Source: Elephas maximus indicus
Taxonomy: Eukaryota > Chordata > Mammalia > Proboscidea > Elephantidae
Assembly: GCF_024166365.1 (NCBI RefSeq)
Contig: NC_064822.1
Span: forward strand, 103,598,823-103,662,822
Reading direction: 5' to 3'
Length of the DNA stretch: 64,000 nt
In this document: positions 22,573-34,009 of the stretch, in pieces
Numbering within the stretch: position 1 is the first letter of the stretch
Layout of the letters: each line of letters begins with the position of its first letter
Notes under the pieces: generated by a model
Database searches by the model: none
The model's input: only the letters and a program-made list of their open reading frames with translations
Told to the model about the DNA's origin: nothing
Program-made: the position numbers and the translations under genes

Positions 22573-23499
22573 ATGGCCTCACAGAACCACAGCACCATCA
22601 CCGAGTTCATCCTCCTTGGGCTGTCTGCTGGCCCCAAGATACAAGCTCTACTCTTTGTGCTCTTCCTGGGAATTTACCTCCTGACCATGATGGGGAACCT
22701 GATGATGCTGCTGGTCATCAGGACTGATTCTTGCCTCCACACACCCATGTACTTCTTCCTGAGTCACCTCTCTTTTATTGATCTCTGCTTCTCTTCAGTC
22801 ACGTTGCCCAAGATGCTGGAGAACCTTCTGTCTCAGAAGAAAACTATCTCAGTAAGGGCCTGCCTGGTTCAAATATTCCTTGTGCTTATCACTGGAGGGA
22901 CTGAAATCTGTCTTCTCTCAGTGATGGCCTATGACCGCTATGCTGCCATCTGCCACCCTCTGCTCTATGACCAGATGATGAGTAAACAGTGGTGTGTGCA
23001 GCTTCTGTGGGGCTCATGGGCCCTGGACTTTCTAATCAATGTCCCTCTGGCAATGATAATGGACTTCTGTGATACCTACATCATCCCACACTACAGCTGT
23101 GAGTTGTCCTCTATCTTCCTTCTGTCTTGCTCTGATGTCTCCACCAACTTCCTTGTCATGCTCTGTTCCACCATCCCACATGGACTGATAACTTTCCTTT
23201 CAATCTTTTTCTCCTACATTCACATCACCTTCACCATCCTTAGTATCACCTCCACTTCTGCCAGAAACAAGGTGTTCTCCACGTGCTCCTCCTACCTCAC
23301 TGCCGTGATCTTCTTCTATGGGTCAGGATTTCTCCGCTATTTCATGCCAGCCTCAGGCTCGCCCCTTGAGTTGGTCTTCTCTGTGCAGTACAGTGTGATC
23401 ACTCCCATGCTAAACCCCCTCATCTACAGCCTGAAGAACAAGGAGGTAAAGGCGGGTGTGAGAAGAACACTGGGAAAGTATTTACCATGTTTTCAGTAG
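22573..23499 (+). CDS. Olfactory receptor, OR8S/OR8T-like, short TM4
   Basis: Open frame of 308 residues with glycosylation site NHS (5-7), GN (41-42), TM2 Asp (70), TM3 Cys (97), MAYDRYAAICHPL (118-130), a KVFSTCSSYL form of the TM6 motif and PMLNPLIYSLKN. A 9-base in-frame deletion removes three residues in TM4: LDFLINV here, against LGFLDTFINV in unit 4. The usual GCLAQ is ACLVQ. Neither kills the frame, but a helix shortened by nearly one turn may fold poorly, so function is uncertain. WAL in TM4, INVPLAM and FLSIFFSYIH in TM5 pair it with the unit 4 gene, while DQMM pairs it with unit 2. The stop falls one codon earlier than in units 1 and 2. Confidence 0.92.
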   Translation: MASQNHSTITEFILLGLSAGPKIQALLFVLFLGIYLLTMMGNLMMLLVIRTDSCLHTPMYFFLSHLSFIDLCFSSVTLPKMLENLLSQKKTISVRACLVQIFLVLITGGTEICLLSVMAYDRYAAICHPLLYDQMMSKQWCVQLLWGSWALDFLINVPLAMIMDFCDTYIIPHYSCELSSIFLLSCSDVSTNFLVMLCSTIPHGLITFLSIFFSYIHITFTILSITSTSARNKVFSTCSSYLTAVIFFYGSGFLRYFMPASGSPLELVFSVQYSVITPMLNPLIYSLKNKEVKAGVRRTLGKYLPCFQ

Positions 23500-23719
23500 C
23501 AGAATAAAGAGAAAGGATGATGGGGAGTTCAGACAGAAATACTTCTGGTGAGACATTAAACGTAACTTCCTGAATGCTCATATCAAATTTGGCAAAATAA
23601 ATCAGAAACACCTAAGAATCACAGACCTGTTATAGAGTGGATAATCAAGTTCAATCCCACTCAGGTAAAAGAATAGATTAAATATTCATGTCAAACCATA
23701 ACATTTTGTTATGAGCACG

Positions 23720-23883
23720 CCAAAACCAAGCCCAGTGCCATCGAGTCCATTTGAACTCATAACGACCCTATAAGACAGAGTAGAACTGCCCCATAGAGTT
23801 TCCAAGAAGTGCCTGTTGGATTCGAACTGCCAACCCTTTGGTTAGCAGCTGTAGCACTTAACCATTACACCACCAGGGTTTCC
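23720..23883 (-). mobile_element. AfroSINE, private to unit 3
   Basis: Short-form SINE, reverse strand, flanked by GTTATGAGCACG (23708-23719) and GTTATGAGCATG (23884-23895). Unit 4 has a single GTTATGAGAAAG at the matching place (about 32804). It inserted after the units separated. Confidence 0.9.
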
Positions 23884-23913
23884 GTTATGAGCATGTTCAC
23901 CAATAATTCTTTT

Positions 23914-23985
23914 ATATGTGTGTTTTGTGTTGGTACATGTGTGATTGTGTGTGTATTTAAGCATGAACATGTGTGTGTGTGTGTA
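23914..23985. repeat. TG microsatellite, unit 3
   Basis: Interrupted TG tract following the private SINE, at the position matching 5812-5868. Confidence 0.85.
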
Positions 23986-24679
23986 TGCATTAAGGTTGGC
24001 TTGGTGTAAATTATCTTGTCCCTTATTTGTAGTTAAATTTGGAAAAGGAGCTAAAAGCTATGCTTTTTCTAAATAAAAAAGTGCCAGTATGTTTTGAGGA
24101 GAAAAGTCATAATGAGTTCATAGGGTCACAGGGTAATGAGTTATGGTTAGAGTTACAGGAAGAGAAATGAATGAGTCACCTATTAGAGGAATGAAACCTT
24201 CCCAGGTGTTTACTGTTACATGGAGATTAATGTGGGAACTAAGGCCTTTGGAGAAGACCACTCCTACCATAACTGACCTGGTTGTACTCATTTCCCAGTT
24301 TTAAGCAGGCCCACAACCTCAGGAAGAAGGACACTCTGAGGAAAACAGGATGAAAAAGAACAGAAAATGCAGAACCTGAGTGCATCTCAAGTAATCAATC
24401 CACCAATGACTTTAAGGGTCTTCAGCTGAAGGACTGAAGTTATTTTCAGAACTCTTTCATAGGGCTCAAAGTTGAAATTTCGGATGAAAGTAATGTGTAA
24501 GAATGTTTCCAAAAGAGCAGATAGAGATTAGATTCTGGTCAGGTTTACAAAATAGGACACATTTGGTGGCCTCTGCCTTCCCTTTTTGAATCCTTCCCAA
24601 TCTTTGATGCTCCTGCTCTTATCTGAGTGCCCAGGGATACACTATTTCCTTGTGTGAGTCTTACGTTTCCTTAGGTGCC

Positions 24680-24892
24680 CAAACCAAAAAAACCAAGCCC
24701 TTTGCCATCGAGTCGATTCTGACTCTCAGTTACCCCATAGGACAGAGTAGAACTGCCCCATAGGGTTTCCAAGGCTGTAATCTTTGTGGAAGCTGACTGA
24801 CACATCTTTTCCCGAGGAGTGGCTTGGTGGGTTCATATCTCTGTCGTTTCAGTTAGCAGCTGAGTGCATAACCACTGCACCACCATGACTCC
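24680..24892 (-). mobile_element. AfroSINE, long form, unit 3
   Basis: The clearest long-form copy in the array: tail, CATAGGACAGAGTAGAACTG, then the extra middle piece containing GACACATCTTTTCCCG, then the inverted head. Orthologue of 15007-15213. Confidence 0.85.
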
Positions 24893-25143
24893 TTTCTAAG
24901 TTGCGTGATTGCTGAATAACAGCTTGCTGAAGCTGAGTTTTCCTAAATGTCCTTTATCCTAATTATACATATATCGATATATTTACCTAGACTCTATTAC
25001 CAAAGTGTTTCCAAATTTCATACAGGAAAAAAACATTTGAGCCCCTTTAACCTTTTGAGATATTTTTCTCTTCCCTTTTGGAGAATTTAAAAAGTTATTA
25101 GTCAATTGATTCAAAAGTATTTCATTTTGAAGTCATAATTTTT

Positions 25144-25935
25144 ATTCTTTCATTTTAGTTTTTTTACTGTGCATTAGGTGAAAGTTTATATAGCATATTA
25201 ATTTCACACTCTTTAGTGTGTATAAATCGTGTTTTGTGACATCAGTTTCATTCATGACAATGTGTCAGCTTTTTCCAAATTTTGATCCTAGATTCCCAGT
25301 TTCCTCTGTCCTGATTTTCTACCCCTTCCTCCCTTCTTGTCTTTGTTTTTGGGCAAATGTTGCCCTTTGGATCTTATATAATTGAATATTCCAAGAGCAT
25401 GTTCCTTTCCAGTGTTATTGTTTATTTTATGGGTCTGTCCATGGTTTGGCAGAAAGGTAGTCTTCAGGAATAGTTTCAGTTCCAGGCCACAGTCTCAGGG
25501 GTTTCTTTAGTCTCTGTCAGACCAGTAAGTCTGATTTTTTTTGTGAATTTGACTTTTTGCTCTATAACTTTTCTCCCACTCTGTCTGGGACCTTCTGTTG
25601 TGTTTCCAGTCAGGCAGTCAAGAGTGATAACCAGGGACCATCTACTTCTTCTGGTCTCCAGGTTCATGTAGGTTGTGGTTCATGTGGTCCATTAGTCCTT
25701 TGGAATAACTACTCCTTTGAATCTTTGGCTGTCTTCATTCTCCTTTGCTCCAGATGGTAAGACACCAACAGTTGTGTCTTATATGGCCGCTCGTAAGCTT
25801 TTAAGATCCCAGATGCAGCTCACCAAAGTAGGATGCAGAACTTTGTCTTTATGAAATACGTTGTACCAATTGACGTAGATGTCCCGAGTCTATGCTCCTT
25901 TGCCTTTAAGCCTAGGAACTTCCTCCCACGAGGTC
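25144..25935 (-). mobile_element. L1 3' UTR fragment, unit 3
   Basis: Reverse-strand 5'-truncated L1 end of about 790 bases. Flanks AAGTCATAATTTTTA (about 25129) and AAGTCATAACTTTTA (25937) form a 15-bp target duplication with one mismatch. Unit 4 has only one copy of this site and no L1. Confidence 0.88.
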
Positions 25936-27189
25936 AAAGTCATAACTTTTAAATGCTTACCAGTATGCTATCTTTAATATAATATTCACCAAGTTTATAT
26001 TTTTAAAAATTGTTGCTCTCTTTTTTGCTACTTTTATTCATATTTGCCTACTTTTTACCCCATTGCAAATTATGGATCATTTTGCACCTGCTCAATGTTC
26101 AATTTTGAATAATAAGTTATTGCTCTGTCAACAGTAAGTGTGACAGTATGGCGTGGATACAATACAATGCAGTATGACATTTGTTCTTCCCTTTCAGTTA
26201 TCTTTTCACTATAGTAGAAGCAAAGGGTTAACTAGGTCATGCTGTAGTCACAAATGTTAGCCAATGTCTTCCAATTTTAAAGAAATTGAATTTAAATTAT
26301 CAAAAGTTTACATACACAGAAATGGTATGTCAATCTTCCCTGCTTTCTCAAAATCTTGTATTTATGAGTAATTTTCTTGGTGCCTCCTTTATTTAACTTC
26401 AGGGAGGGAAGTCATCCATCACAAGGAGGGGAGGAAATTTCATATGTGCTGCAATACCCCACAAAAAAAGGACAACAAGACTCCGTCTTTCCCCTAGAAT
26501 TTCTTTTATGTACTTTTAAATATGTGTCAGGGTAGTGACTCCAGCAGTAGAGCTATTGTACCACCAGGAAGTAAGCCAAGGGGACAAATGTCTGGCCACA
26601 GTTGTTTCCAATTATATTTTAGATGAGGAAATTTAACTTCTTTTTCACTGTGAGCCCATATTATCAATTCCAGCCCAACAGGAAAATTTACATTGGCATA
26701 TTATTTTCCTTTTTTAAGCAGAATAAATGTCATACAACATGTACAATTTTATATGATGATTTTTTACTTATATTGTCAGTACTTTTTATGTTAATGAATT
26801 CTTTGTAAATACCAGCTTTAATGATTTTAATAATCTATTAAGCATATATTCCAAAGTGTACTTAGCAATTTTCCATCTTGATGTATATTTTAATACTTCA
26901 CTATTAAAATTTATTTCCTCAAATATTTTAGAATACAGTTCAAGGTACCATTTTCAGCTTTTAAAGTAACAATACATAAAACATCTCAGTTCAGAGTTTT
27001 TTTTTTGGTATTTATAATTAGTCCAAGAATTGGAATTATTGAATCACTGCATAAAATGTTTGTTAGGCATCTTGACAAATATTCGCACATTATTTTGTAA
27101 AGAATTTTGTTTGTCACTTTACTGTGATGCCAGCAGTGTATATAAATCCTCAGCCTCCCCACTGTACCTGTATTAGATACACTGCATTC

Positions 27190-27830
27190 AAAACACAGAC
27201 ATGCCACTCAAATGTTTGCAACAGATACAAATGCACAATTCGCCAAAGGAGGAACAGAATTGTCCACTAAATATACAAAAAGTATTCACTCTAGTGAATG
27301 TAAAATGTAATATAATGTTTGATCAATAAATTTTAAAGAGTAAGTATACCAGTAGTGCTCAGTGTTGGTGAGAATCTGAAGGTATAAGCATATTCATAAG
27401 TTTTAGGCAAAAGTGTAAACCGCTTCAACATTTCTGGACGTGATGTGATACTGTGTATCAGGAGCTTTCACAGTTCATATTCTTTACCCTAGAATTACTA
27501 GGCTAAAAAACATATTCAGACATTCCATCAAATTTTAGGTTCAACGAGTTTTATCAGAGAGTTATTCATGACAGCAAAGAAATCTACATACTGTACTCTT
27601 TAAGTGTTTACCAGTTTAAGTAGTTGGGTTAAGGTAAACACATGCCATTGAGTACTATACTCCATATTTAGAAATAACATTTAGAAAAACATTTAATGTG
27701 AGGAAAATCTATGTATTAAAATGCTCGTTTAAAAAGATACAAAACTAAATTCAGAGTTAATCCACTGTTTATCAATATTTAATGTGCATATGAAATACCT
27801 AGAATGTGACTGAATGTAAATCCATATTCA
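27190..27830 (+). mobile_element. Very old L1 remnant (L1M-type), unit 3
   Basis: Counterpart of 8780-9430. Confidence 0.45.
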
Positions 27831-27833
27831 GAA

Positions 27834-27912
27834 AATCTGGCCTGGGTCCTAAGAGCCTGCATTTCTAACAAGGTCCCAGGTGTGTTAATAAGGCTGGTCT
27901 GTAGACTGCATT
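27834..27912. mobile_element. MER5A-like fragment, unit 3
   Basis: Counterpart of 9438-9520, with GCCTGCATTTCTAACAAGG and TCCCAGGTGTG, the best preserved of the three. Confidence 0.65.
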
Positions 27913-27959
27913 TGAGTATCAAAGGCGTAATCGATTTTGAGAACAAAATTAAGTAGAAC

Positions 27960-28002
27960 ATAGTAGACAGATAGATAGAAAGACAGGTAGACAGGTTGAG
28001 AA
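27960..28002. repeat. GATA/GACA-type microsatellite, unit 3
   Basis: AGACAGATAGATAGAAAGAC-type repeat. Confidence 0.75.
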
Positions 28003-28348
28003 GTTTAAAGGAAAAATACCTAAATACCAGGGTATTCTCTAAATGTGATAAATAAGAAGGCTTTTAATTTTGTTATTCATAGGTTTCTTTTACTTGAGCC
28101 TGTACTAGTTTTGTTCTAACACCTTCTTTTCTTGATTTAGTAGATACTCAGTATAGAAACAAAGAGACTTCTCTTGAAAAAGACTAAATAATAGAAATAA
28201 TACACAATAATGTCTACCTGAAGTTAACTAATATTTATACTTCGTAAATTTTTTCTTATGCAGGTATACACAGACAGACATATATAAAAATATATGCACG
28301 TGTATGTACAGGATTCGTATACAACACTCTCAGATTTTGTATATATAA

Positions 28349-28502
28349 ACTCATTACCTTCGAGTCGATTCCGACTCATAGTGACCATGTGGGACAGAGT
28401 AGATCTGCCAGGGAGGGCTTCCAAGGAGCGGGGGACAGATTCAAACTGCCGACCTTTTGTTTAGCAATCAAGCTCTTTAACCACTGTGCAACCAGGGCTC
28501 CA
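28349..28502 (-). mobile_element. AfroSINE, private to unit 4
   Basis: Reverse-strand SINE (CCTTCGAGTCGATTCCGACT at its left end, inverted head at its right) between sequences that are joined in units 1-3. Confidence 0.8.
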
Positions 28503-28630
28503 ACAAAGCTGTTCCTGAGATAAATAATTGAAATAAAAATAATTTTGATTTTGCATAGGTTTCCCATAGAGAAACAATGTTTTAGATCCAAGCTGTTCAA
28601 TGTGGTAGCTGCTAATCATTTGTGGCTGTT

Positions 28631-29160
28631 GAAAGATGTGGCAGTCCACTTCCAGGAAGATTTGTTGTTGTTGTTATGTGCCATAGATTCACAGCTACTG
28701 TATGTACAACAGAACGAAACACTGCCGGGTCCTGCACTGTCCTGACAATCTTTGTTATGCTTGAGTCCATTGTTGCAGCTCCTGTGTCAATCCATCTGGC
28801 TGAGGGTCTCCCTCTATTTCCCTGACCCTCTACTTTACCAAGCATAATGTCCTTCTCCACGAACTGGTCCCTCCTGATAACATGTTCAAAGTATGTGAGA
28901 TGGATTCTCACCTTCCTTGCTTCTAAGGAGCATTCTGGCTCTACTTCTTCCAACACAGATTTATTCACTCTCTGGCAGTCCATGGTATACTCAATATTCT
29001 TGGCCAACACCATAATTCAAAGGCATCAGTTCTTCTTTGGTCTTTCTTATTCATTGCACTTAAAGGTTTACAGCCTTGGAAACCCTATGAGGCAGTTCTA
29101 ATCTATCCTGTAGGGTCAGTATGAGTCAGAATGGACTCAATGACACTGGGTTTTTTATTG
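28631..29160 (+). mobile_element. AfroSINE fragment split by RTE1 3' end (unit 4)
   Basis: Counterpart of 1361-1895, with RTE1 about 28663-29055 on the reverse strand. The reverse frame over it keeps 133 codons of the RTE1 C-terminal region. The SINE tail ends in GACACTGGGTTTTTTATTG. Confidence 0.7.
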
Positions 29161-29339
29161 TGACTCAATACATGATACACTTAAGTAAATGCTTCTCTAA
29201 ATAAATCTTAATCACTAAACATGCAAAATTGTTTAGAGCTATTGTGTAATTTGGAATACTTATGGATTCATTACACTAGAAAGATTTGATTGCTTGGTTT
29301 AGGGAAATGACTGGTTATTGGATTTCTTTCCGTTAAATT

Positions 29340-31010
29340 TGTTATTTTTATTTTCTCATTTAATCATAAACTTACATGTATACAGTAAATTAACCTGGAT
29401 GAAATTGCCTGATAATCACAGAGAGAAAACAAAACACTTACAGCATCAACTGAAAAACATTTATTTCTTACAAGGATAACAGTTAAATACCCATTGCTTT
29501 CTCTGTCTCCTATGAACTTTTTTATCAAGAGTTCACATTTGATTGTCCTAGTCATTGCCTCAACCCAGAAGTACCGAAGACCACACTTAAAAGTATTTAT
29601 AAAATTGCTTCATTCTTGTCTACAGTGTTTGACTTCAGGTTATCACTACAGGGAATAACTAGCATTGCCTCATCCATTCTCTGGGCTACCACTGACACCT
29701 ATGAGTCAACCCACAAGCTTGCTAAGCACACCCGCTCTAAGGGTTAGCTAGCCCATAGAATCCTATATATGGCAGAGACAAGAAAAGCAGAGGAACAAAT
29801 GAAGAGATACCAGGGTGATGGTGTTTGAGACCATTTGATAGAAAGAGCTCCCATGTGGCCATTTCACTGCAATAATGAAGAATCCAAGAAAATATTTCAT
29901 TATCAACAAAATTTTATTACCTCAATCTCAAAGCCAAGTGTAGAAAACACATCCTCTGTAATTTTTATTTTAGTAATTGAATCAAATACAAGACCAAGCA
30001 GCCACATCAGGGAGTAGATTGTCTTTTGGAGAAGATGTGCAGGTAGTATGTATTTGAGTTACAGGAAGGGAATAGGAATGTGTTGCTGGCTGAACGGTTG
30101 AAAATTAGGGACTCGAATTTCCCCTTGGCTGGGTTTTGGGGTTATAGAGAACAGGGCACCAAAGGAATGGCCAGGACCAGGAAATGGAGTTGGCTACCCC
30201 AATAAATCCTACTGGTGACCAAAACGTCTATTTCTTGCATGACAGATCACAGCTGTAACTGATGGCTCTCATTTAGTGTTAAAAAAGGCAGGGCATTTTA
30301 TAAACCAAACCTGACAGTTTGGGCAAAACCAAAGTCAAGAGACATACAAGAGTCCAGTACTTGAATCCTGAGAAAAGGATCTTAGGATAAGGATCTATGG
30401 GTGGATGCAAATATCTGCACAACTGAGATATACAGGACTGAATGTTTTATCCCTCTATTTTAAGAAAGTGTCTTAGAATCTGTAATAAAACTAATAAATA
30501 AATAATTTATCAAGAACCTTTTTCTGTTGGGGTAGGAAGAAGTAGCTGCTGGTGATTCCATAATAATTTAGGTGTCCTGGCAAGCTCTCAAAGTTCTAGG
30601 TGCAAATTTTCCTGAAATTCTGCTCCTCCTTTCCCTCTTTCCTGCTCAGCCTGGGTGAGTTGTCCAGGTCATAGACCTGGCATGGCACTACAATCCCCTC
30701 CTCCTTATTTGCCTAGGGGTCTGACCCTTTACAAGGTGCACATCCAAACCAGGAATTGATTTCAGTGCTGGGGTTAGGGGGGTCCATCTTCTCTTTCTCT
30801 TGTCTTCTCTTGAGACTAGCTGCCCTCTACTTCTGAGTGAAATTAGCCTCCGTAACTTCAAGGTATTTACTCCTTCTAAAAAGAAAGCGCCATTGTGATT
30901 CCAAATGCCAAATTACCTTTCAAATGGGGAGGGTGGAAAAATACAGCAGTGATTTCAAGTGCTTTATTTTACCCGTTTACCTAAAAAGGAGCAACAGAGG
31001 CAAGAACTGC
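29340..31010 (+). other. Conserved OR upstream block, unit 4
   Basis: Counterpart of 2090-3720. CCTATATATGGCAG is at 29762-29775. GGGTGAGTTG near 30652 is a good splice-donor match. No coding signal was seen. Confidence 0.4.
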
Positions 31011-31104
31011 TTTAGCTTTCGTTAGGGAATTATCCTACATTAAGATTTATCAATAATTATGATAATAATAATGATGATTTACACTAAGCAACATTATAGA
31101 GGTT

Positions 31105-31238
31105 TTTAAAATATGCATTATGTATGTTCTCATAAAATCCTAACAGGGTGGTACATTATTTCAATTTGCAGAATGTAAACAAAGACCCAAGAGCCTACAT
31201 CCTTAGTCATTACACCACATTGTCTACCCACGTTTTAG
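31105..31238 (-). mobile_element. MIR SINE fragment, unit 4
   Basis: Counterpart of 4125-4268. Confidence 0.55.
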
Positions 31239-31623
31239 GCTCCAGTTATTTAAAAAATCCATGTTTTATCAAACGTGGCTTGCTATTTCTCAATTCTGAT
31301 CCCTTGACTAGACTACTGATCAATAGAAATTCTTTCATTCCCTGACTTCTTTGAGGCATCATCCAAACACCTTGCCTTCGAGTCGATGATCCTTAAAATA
31401 CTTGCTCAGCTACCTTCAATGTGTGACATTACTTACTTTTCTAAGTCACACTTGGAACTCCCATTACAGTTAATCGCACTTTGATTTAATTGCTTGTTTT
31501 TATTTTTGTGTTTTTATCTTATCCATCTTTATGTTCTGAGTGACTGCCACAAAGCCTGGCCCATGTTTTCTGGATGACTGTGATATTAGAAAATTGCTTG
31601 GAGGACAAAAGAAATTTCACTGC

Positions 31624-31647
31624 CATGTTTTTCTGTATCATTTTTAG
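31624..31647 (+). promoter_or_regulatory. Splice acceptor of the OR coding exon, unit 4
   Basis: TTTTTCTGTATCATTTTTAG ends 16 bases before the ATG. Confidence 0.65.
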
Positions 31648-31663
31648 GGATAAAACACTGTAA

Positions 31664-32620
31664 ATGGCCTCAAGGAACCACAGCACCATCACTGAGTTCA
31701 TCCTCCTTGGGCTGTCTGCTGACCCCAAGATGCAGGCTCTACTCTTTGTGCTCTTCCTGGGGATTTACCTCCTGACCATGCTGGGGAACCTGATGATGCT
31801 GCTGGTCATCAGGACTGATTCTCATCTCCACACACCCATGTACTTCTTCTTGAATCACCTTTCTTTCGTTGATCTCTGCTTTTCTTCAGTCACAGTGCCC
31901 AAGATGCTGAAGAACCTCCTGTCTCAGAAGAAAACCATCTCAGTAAAGGGCTGCCTGGCTCAGATATTCTTTGTGCTTATCACTGGAGGGACTGAAATCT
32001 GTCTTCTCTCAGTGACGGCCTATGACCATTATGCTGCTATCTGCCACCCTCTGCTCTATGGCCAGGTGATGAGTAAACAGCGGTGTGTGCAACTTGTGTG
32101 TGGCTCATGGGCCCTGGGCTTTCTGGACACATTCATCAATGTCCCTCTGGCAATGAAAATGGACTTCTGTGATACCTACATCATCCCACACTACAGCTGT
32201 GAGTTGCCCTCTATCTTCCTTCTGTCTTGCTCTGATGTCTCCACCAACTTCCTTGTCATGCTCTGTTCCACCATCCCACATGCACTTACAACTTTCCTTT
32301 CAATCTTTTTGTCCTACATTCACATCATCTTCACCATCCTTAGCATTACTTCCACTACCGGCAGAAACAAGGCATTCTCCACGTGCTCCTCCCACCTCAC
32401 TGCAGTGATCTTCTTCTATGGGTCAGGTTTTCTCCGCTATTTCATGCCAACCTCAGGCTCAGCCCTTGAGTTGATCTTCTCTGTGCAGTATGGTCTGATC
32501 ACTCCCATGCTGAATCCCCTCATCTACAGCCTGAAGAACAAGGAGGTGAAGGCAGCTGTGAGAAGAACTTTGGGAAAGTATTTACAATGTGTTCAGTGGC
32601 AGAATAAAGAGAAAGGGTGA
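31664..32620 (+). CDS. Olfactory receptor, OR8S/OR8T-like, DHY variant
   Basis: Open frame of 318 residues with full-length helices: glycosylation site NHS (5-7), GN (41-42), TM2 Asp (70), TM3 Cys (97), the loop cysteines, KAFSTCSSHL and PMLNPLIYSLKN. The usual MAYDRY is TAYDHY, so the DRY arginine at 122 is His and the Met at 118 is Thr. That arginine is nearly invariant in ORs and couples to the G protein, so signalling is doubtful even though nothing else is broken. A stop-to-Gln change extends the C-terminus by six residues (QNKEKG) past the stop used in units 1 and 2. TM4 Cys replaces Trp in VCGSW. TM4 and TM5 group it with unit 3, whereas GQVMSKQ resembles unit 1 and the older fifth gene. 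Confidence 0.93.
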   Translation: MASRNHSTITEFILLGLSADPKMQALLFVLFLGIYLLTMLGNLMMLLVIRTDSHLHTPMYFFLNHLSFVDLCFSSVTVPKMLKNLLSQKKTISVKGCLAQIFFVLITGGTEICLLSVTAYDHYAAICHPLLYGQVMSKQRCVQLVCGSWALGFLDTFINVPLAMKMDFCDTYIIPHYSCELPSIFLLSCSDVSTNFLVMLCSTIPHALTTFLSIFLSYIHIIFTILSITSTTGRNKAFSTCSSHLTAVIFFYGSGFLRYFMPTSGSALELIFSVQYGLITPMLNPLIYSLKNKEVKAAVRRTLGKYLQCVQWQNKEKG

Positions 32621-32830
32621 TGGGGAGTTCAGATAGAAATACTTGTAACAAGACATTAAAGACAACTTCCTGAATGCTCATATGAAATTTGGCAAACTAA
32701 ATCAGAAATACCTAAGAAAGAAACACAGACCTATAGAGTGGATCATTGAGTTCAATCCTACTCAGATGCAAAAGAATGGATTAAATAGTCATGTCAAAAT
32801 TTTGTTATGAGAAAGTTCACCAATAATTGT

Positions 32831-32890
32831 TTTATATGTGTGTGTTGTGTGCGTGTGTGTGTGTTTGAGTATGCATGTGTGTGTACGTAT
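32831..32890. repeat. TG microsatellite, unit 4
   Basis: Interrupted TG tract at the position matching 5812-5868. Confidence 0.85.
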
Positions 32891-33570
32891 ATGGTGGTTG
32901 CCTTGGTGTAAACTATGGCATTATTTGTAGTTAAGTTTGGGAAAGGTGCTGAAAGCTATACTTTTTCTAAATAGAAAAGTACCTGAATCTTTTGAGGAGA
33001 AAGGTCATAATGAGTTCACAGGGGCATAGGGTGATGAGTTCTGGTTATAGTTGCAGGAAGAGAAAGTAATGAGTCGCCCTAACAGGAATGAAACCCTCCC
33101 AGATGTTTGCTGATACTTGGAGCTTAATCTAGAGAAAATCATTGCTAGCATAGCTGACCTGGTTGTACTCATTTCCCTGTTTTAAGCAGGCCCACAGCCT
33201 CAGGAAGAAGGACACTCTTAGGAATACAGGACCAAAAAGAACAGAAGTACCAGGACAATGCAGGACCTGAGAGCATCTCAGGTAATCACTCCACCAGTGA
33301 CTTTATGGGTCTTCAGCTGAACAGCTGAATTTCTTTTCAGAACTCTTAGATAAGGCTTAAAGGTGGGACTTGGGTTGAAAAGAATGTGTAGGAATATTTT
33401 TGAAATAAGTAGATACAGGTTAGATTCTGCGCAGATTTGCCCAATAGGAAATGTTTGGTGGCCTCTGCCTTCCCTTTTTGAATCCTTCCCAATCTTTGAT
33501 GCTCCTGCTCCTAAGTGCCCAGGGCAACACTATTTTCTTGTAGGAGTCTTCCATTTCCTTATATGCCTAA

Positions 33571-33780
33571 ATGAAAAAACCAAACCCTTTGCCATCAATT
33601 CAATTCTGACTCATAGCAACCCTATAAGACAGGACAGAATGGCCCCATACGGTTTCCAAGGCTGTAATCTTTGTAGAAGCTGACTGCCACGTCTTCCTCC
33701 TGAGGAGCGGCTGGTGGTTTCAAACCATCAGACTTACAGTTAACAGCCAAGCACTTAACCACTGTACCACGAGCGCTGCT
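33571..33780 (-). mobile_element. AfroSINE, long form, unit 4
   Basis: Orthologue of 15007-15213 and 24680-24892, reverse strand, with a decayed head (TTAACCACTGTACCACGAG). Confidence 0.82.
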
Positions 33781-34009
33781 TTCTTAGGGCTCAGTTGTCC
33801 AATAACAATTTGCTGAAGCTGAATTTTCCTAAATGTCCTTTATCCTAATTATACATTTCTGTAGTATTACATTTATCTAGACTGTCATGAAAATGTTTCC
33901 AAATTTCATACAGGAGAGAAATGTTTGGGACCTTTTTATATTTTGAAATAGATTTCTCTTTCTTTTTGGAGAATTTGGAATATTATTAGTCAATTGATTC
34001 AAAAGCATT

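Larger units (their letters stand above)
18671..28290 (+). repeat. Tandem OR unit 3
   Basis: About 9.6 kb, the longest unit. It carries both upstream insertions shared with unit 1, the downstream L1 shared with units 1 and 2, and a private SINE at 23720. DNA between the listed elements is unit sequence without a recognised gene. Confidence 0.85.

Noticed and set aside
28612-29013. 133-codon reverse frame as a host gene
   Set aside because: It translates as the C-terminal region of RTE1 (GRPSARWIDTGAATMDSSIT) and sits inside the split SINE.
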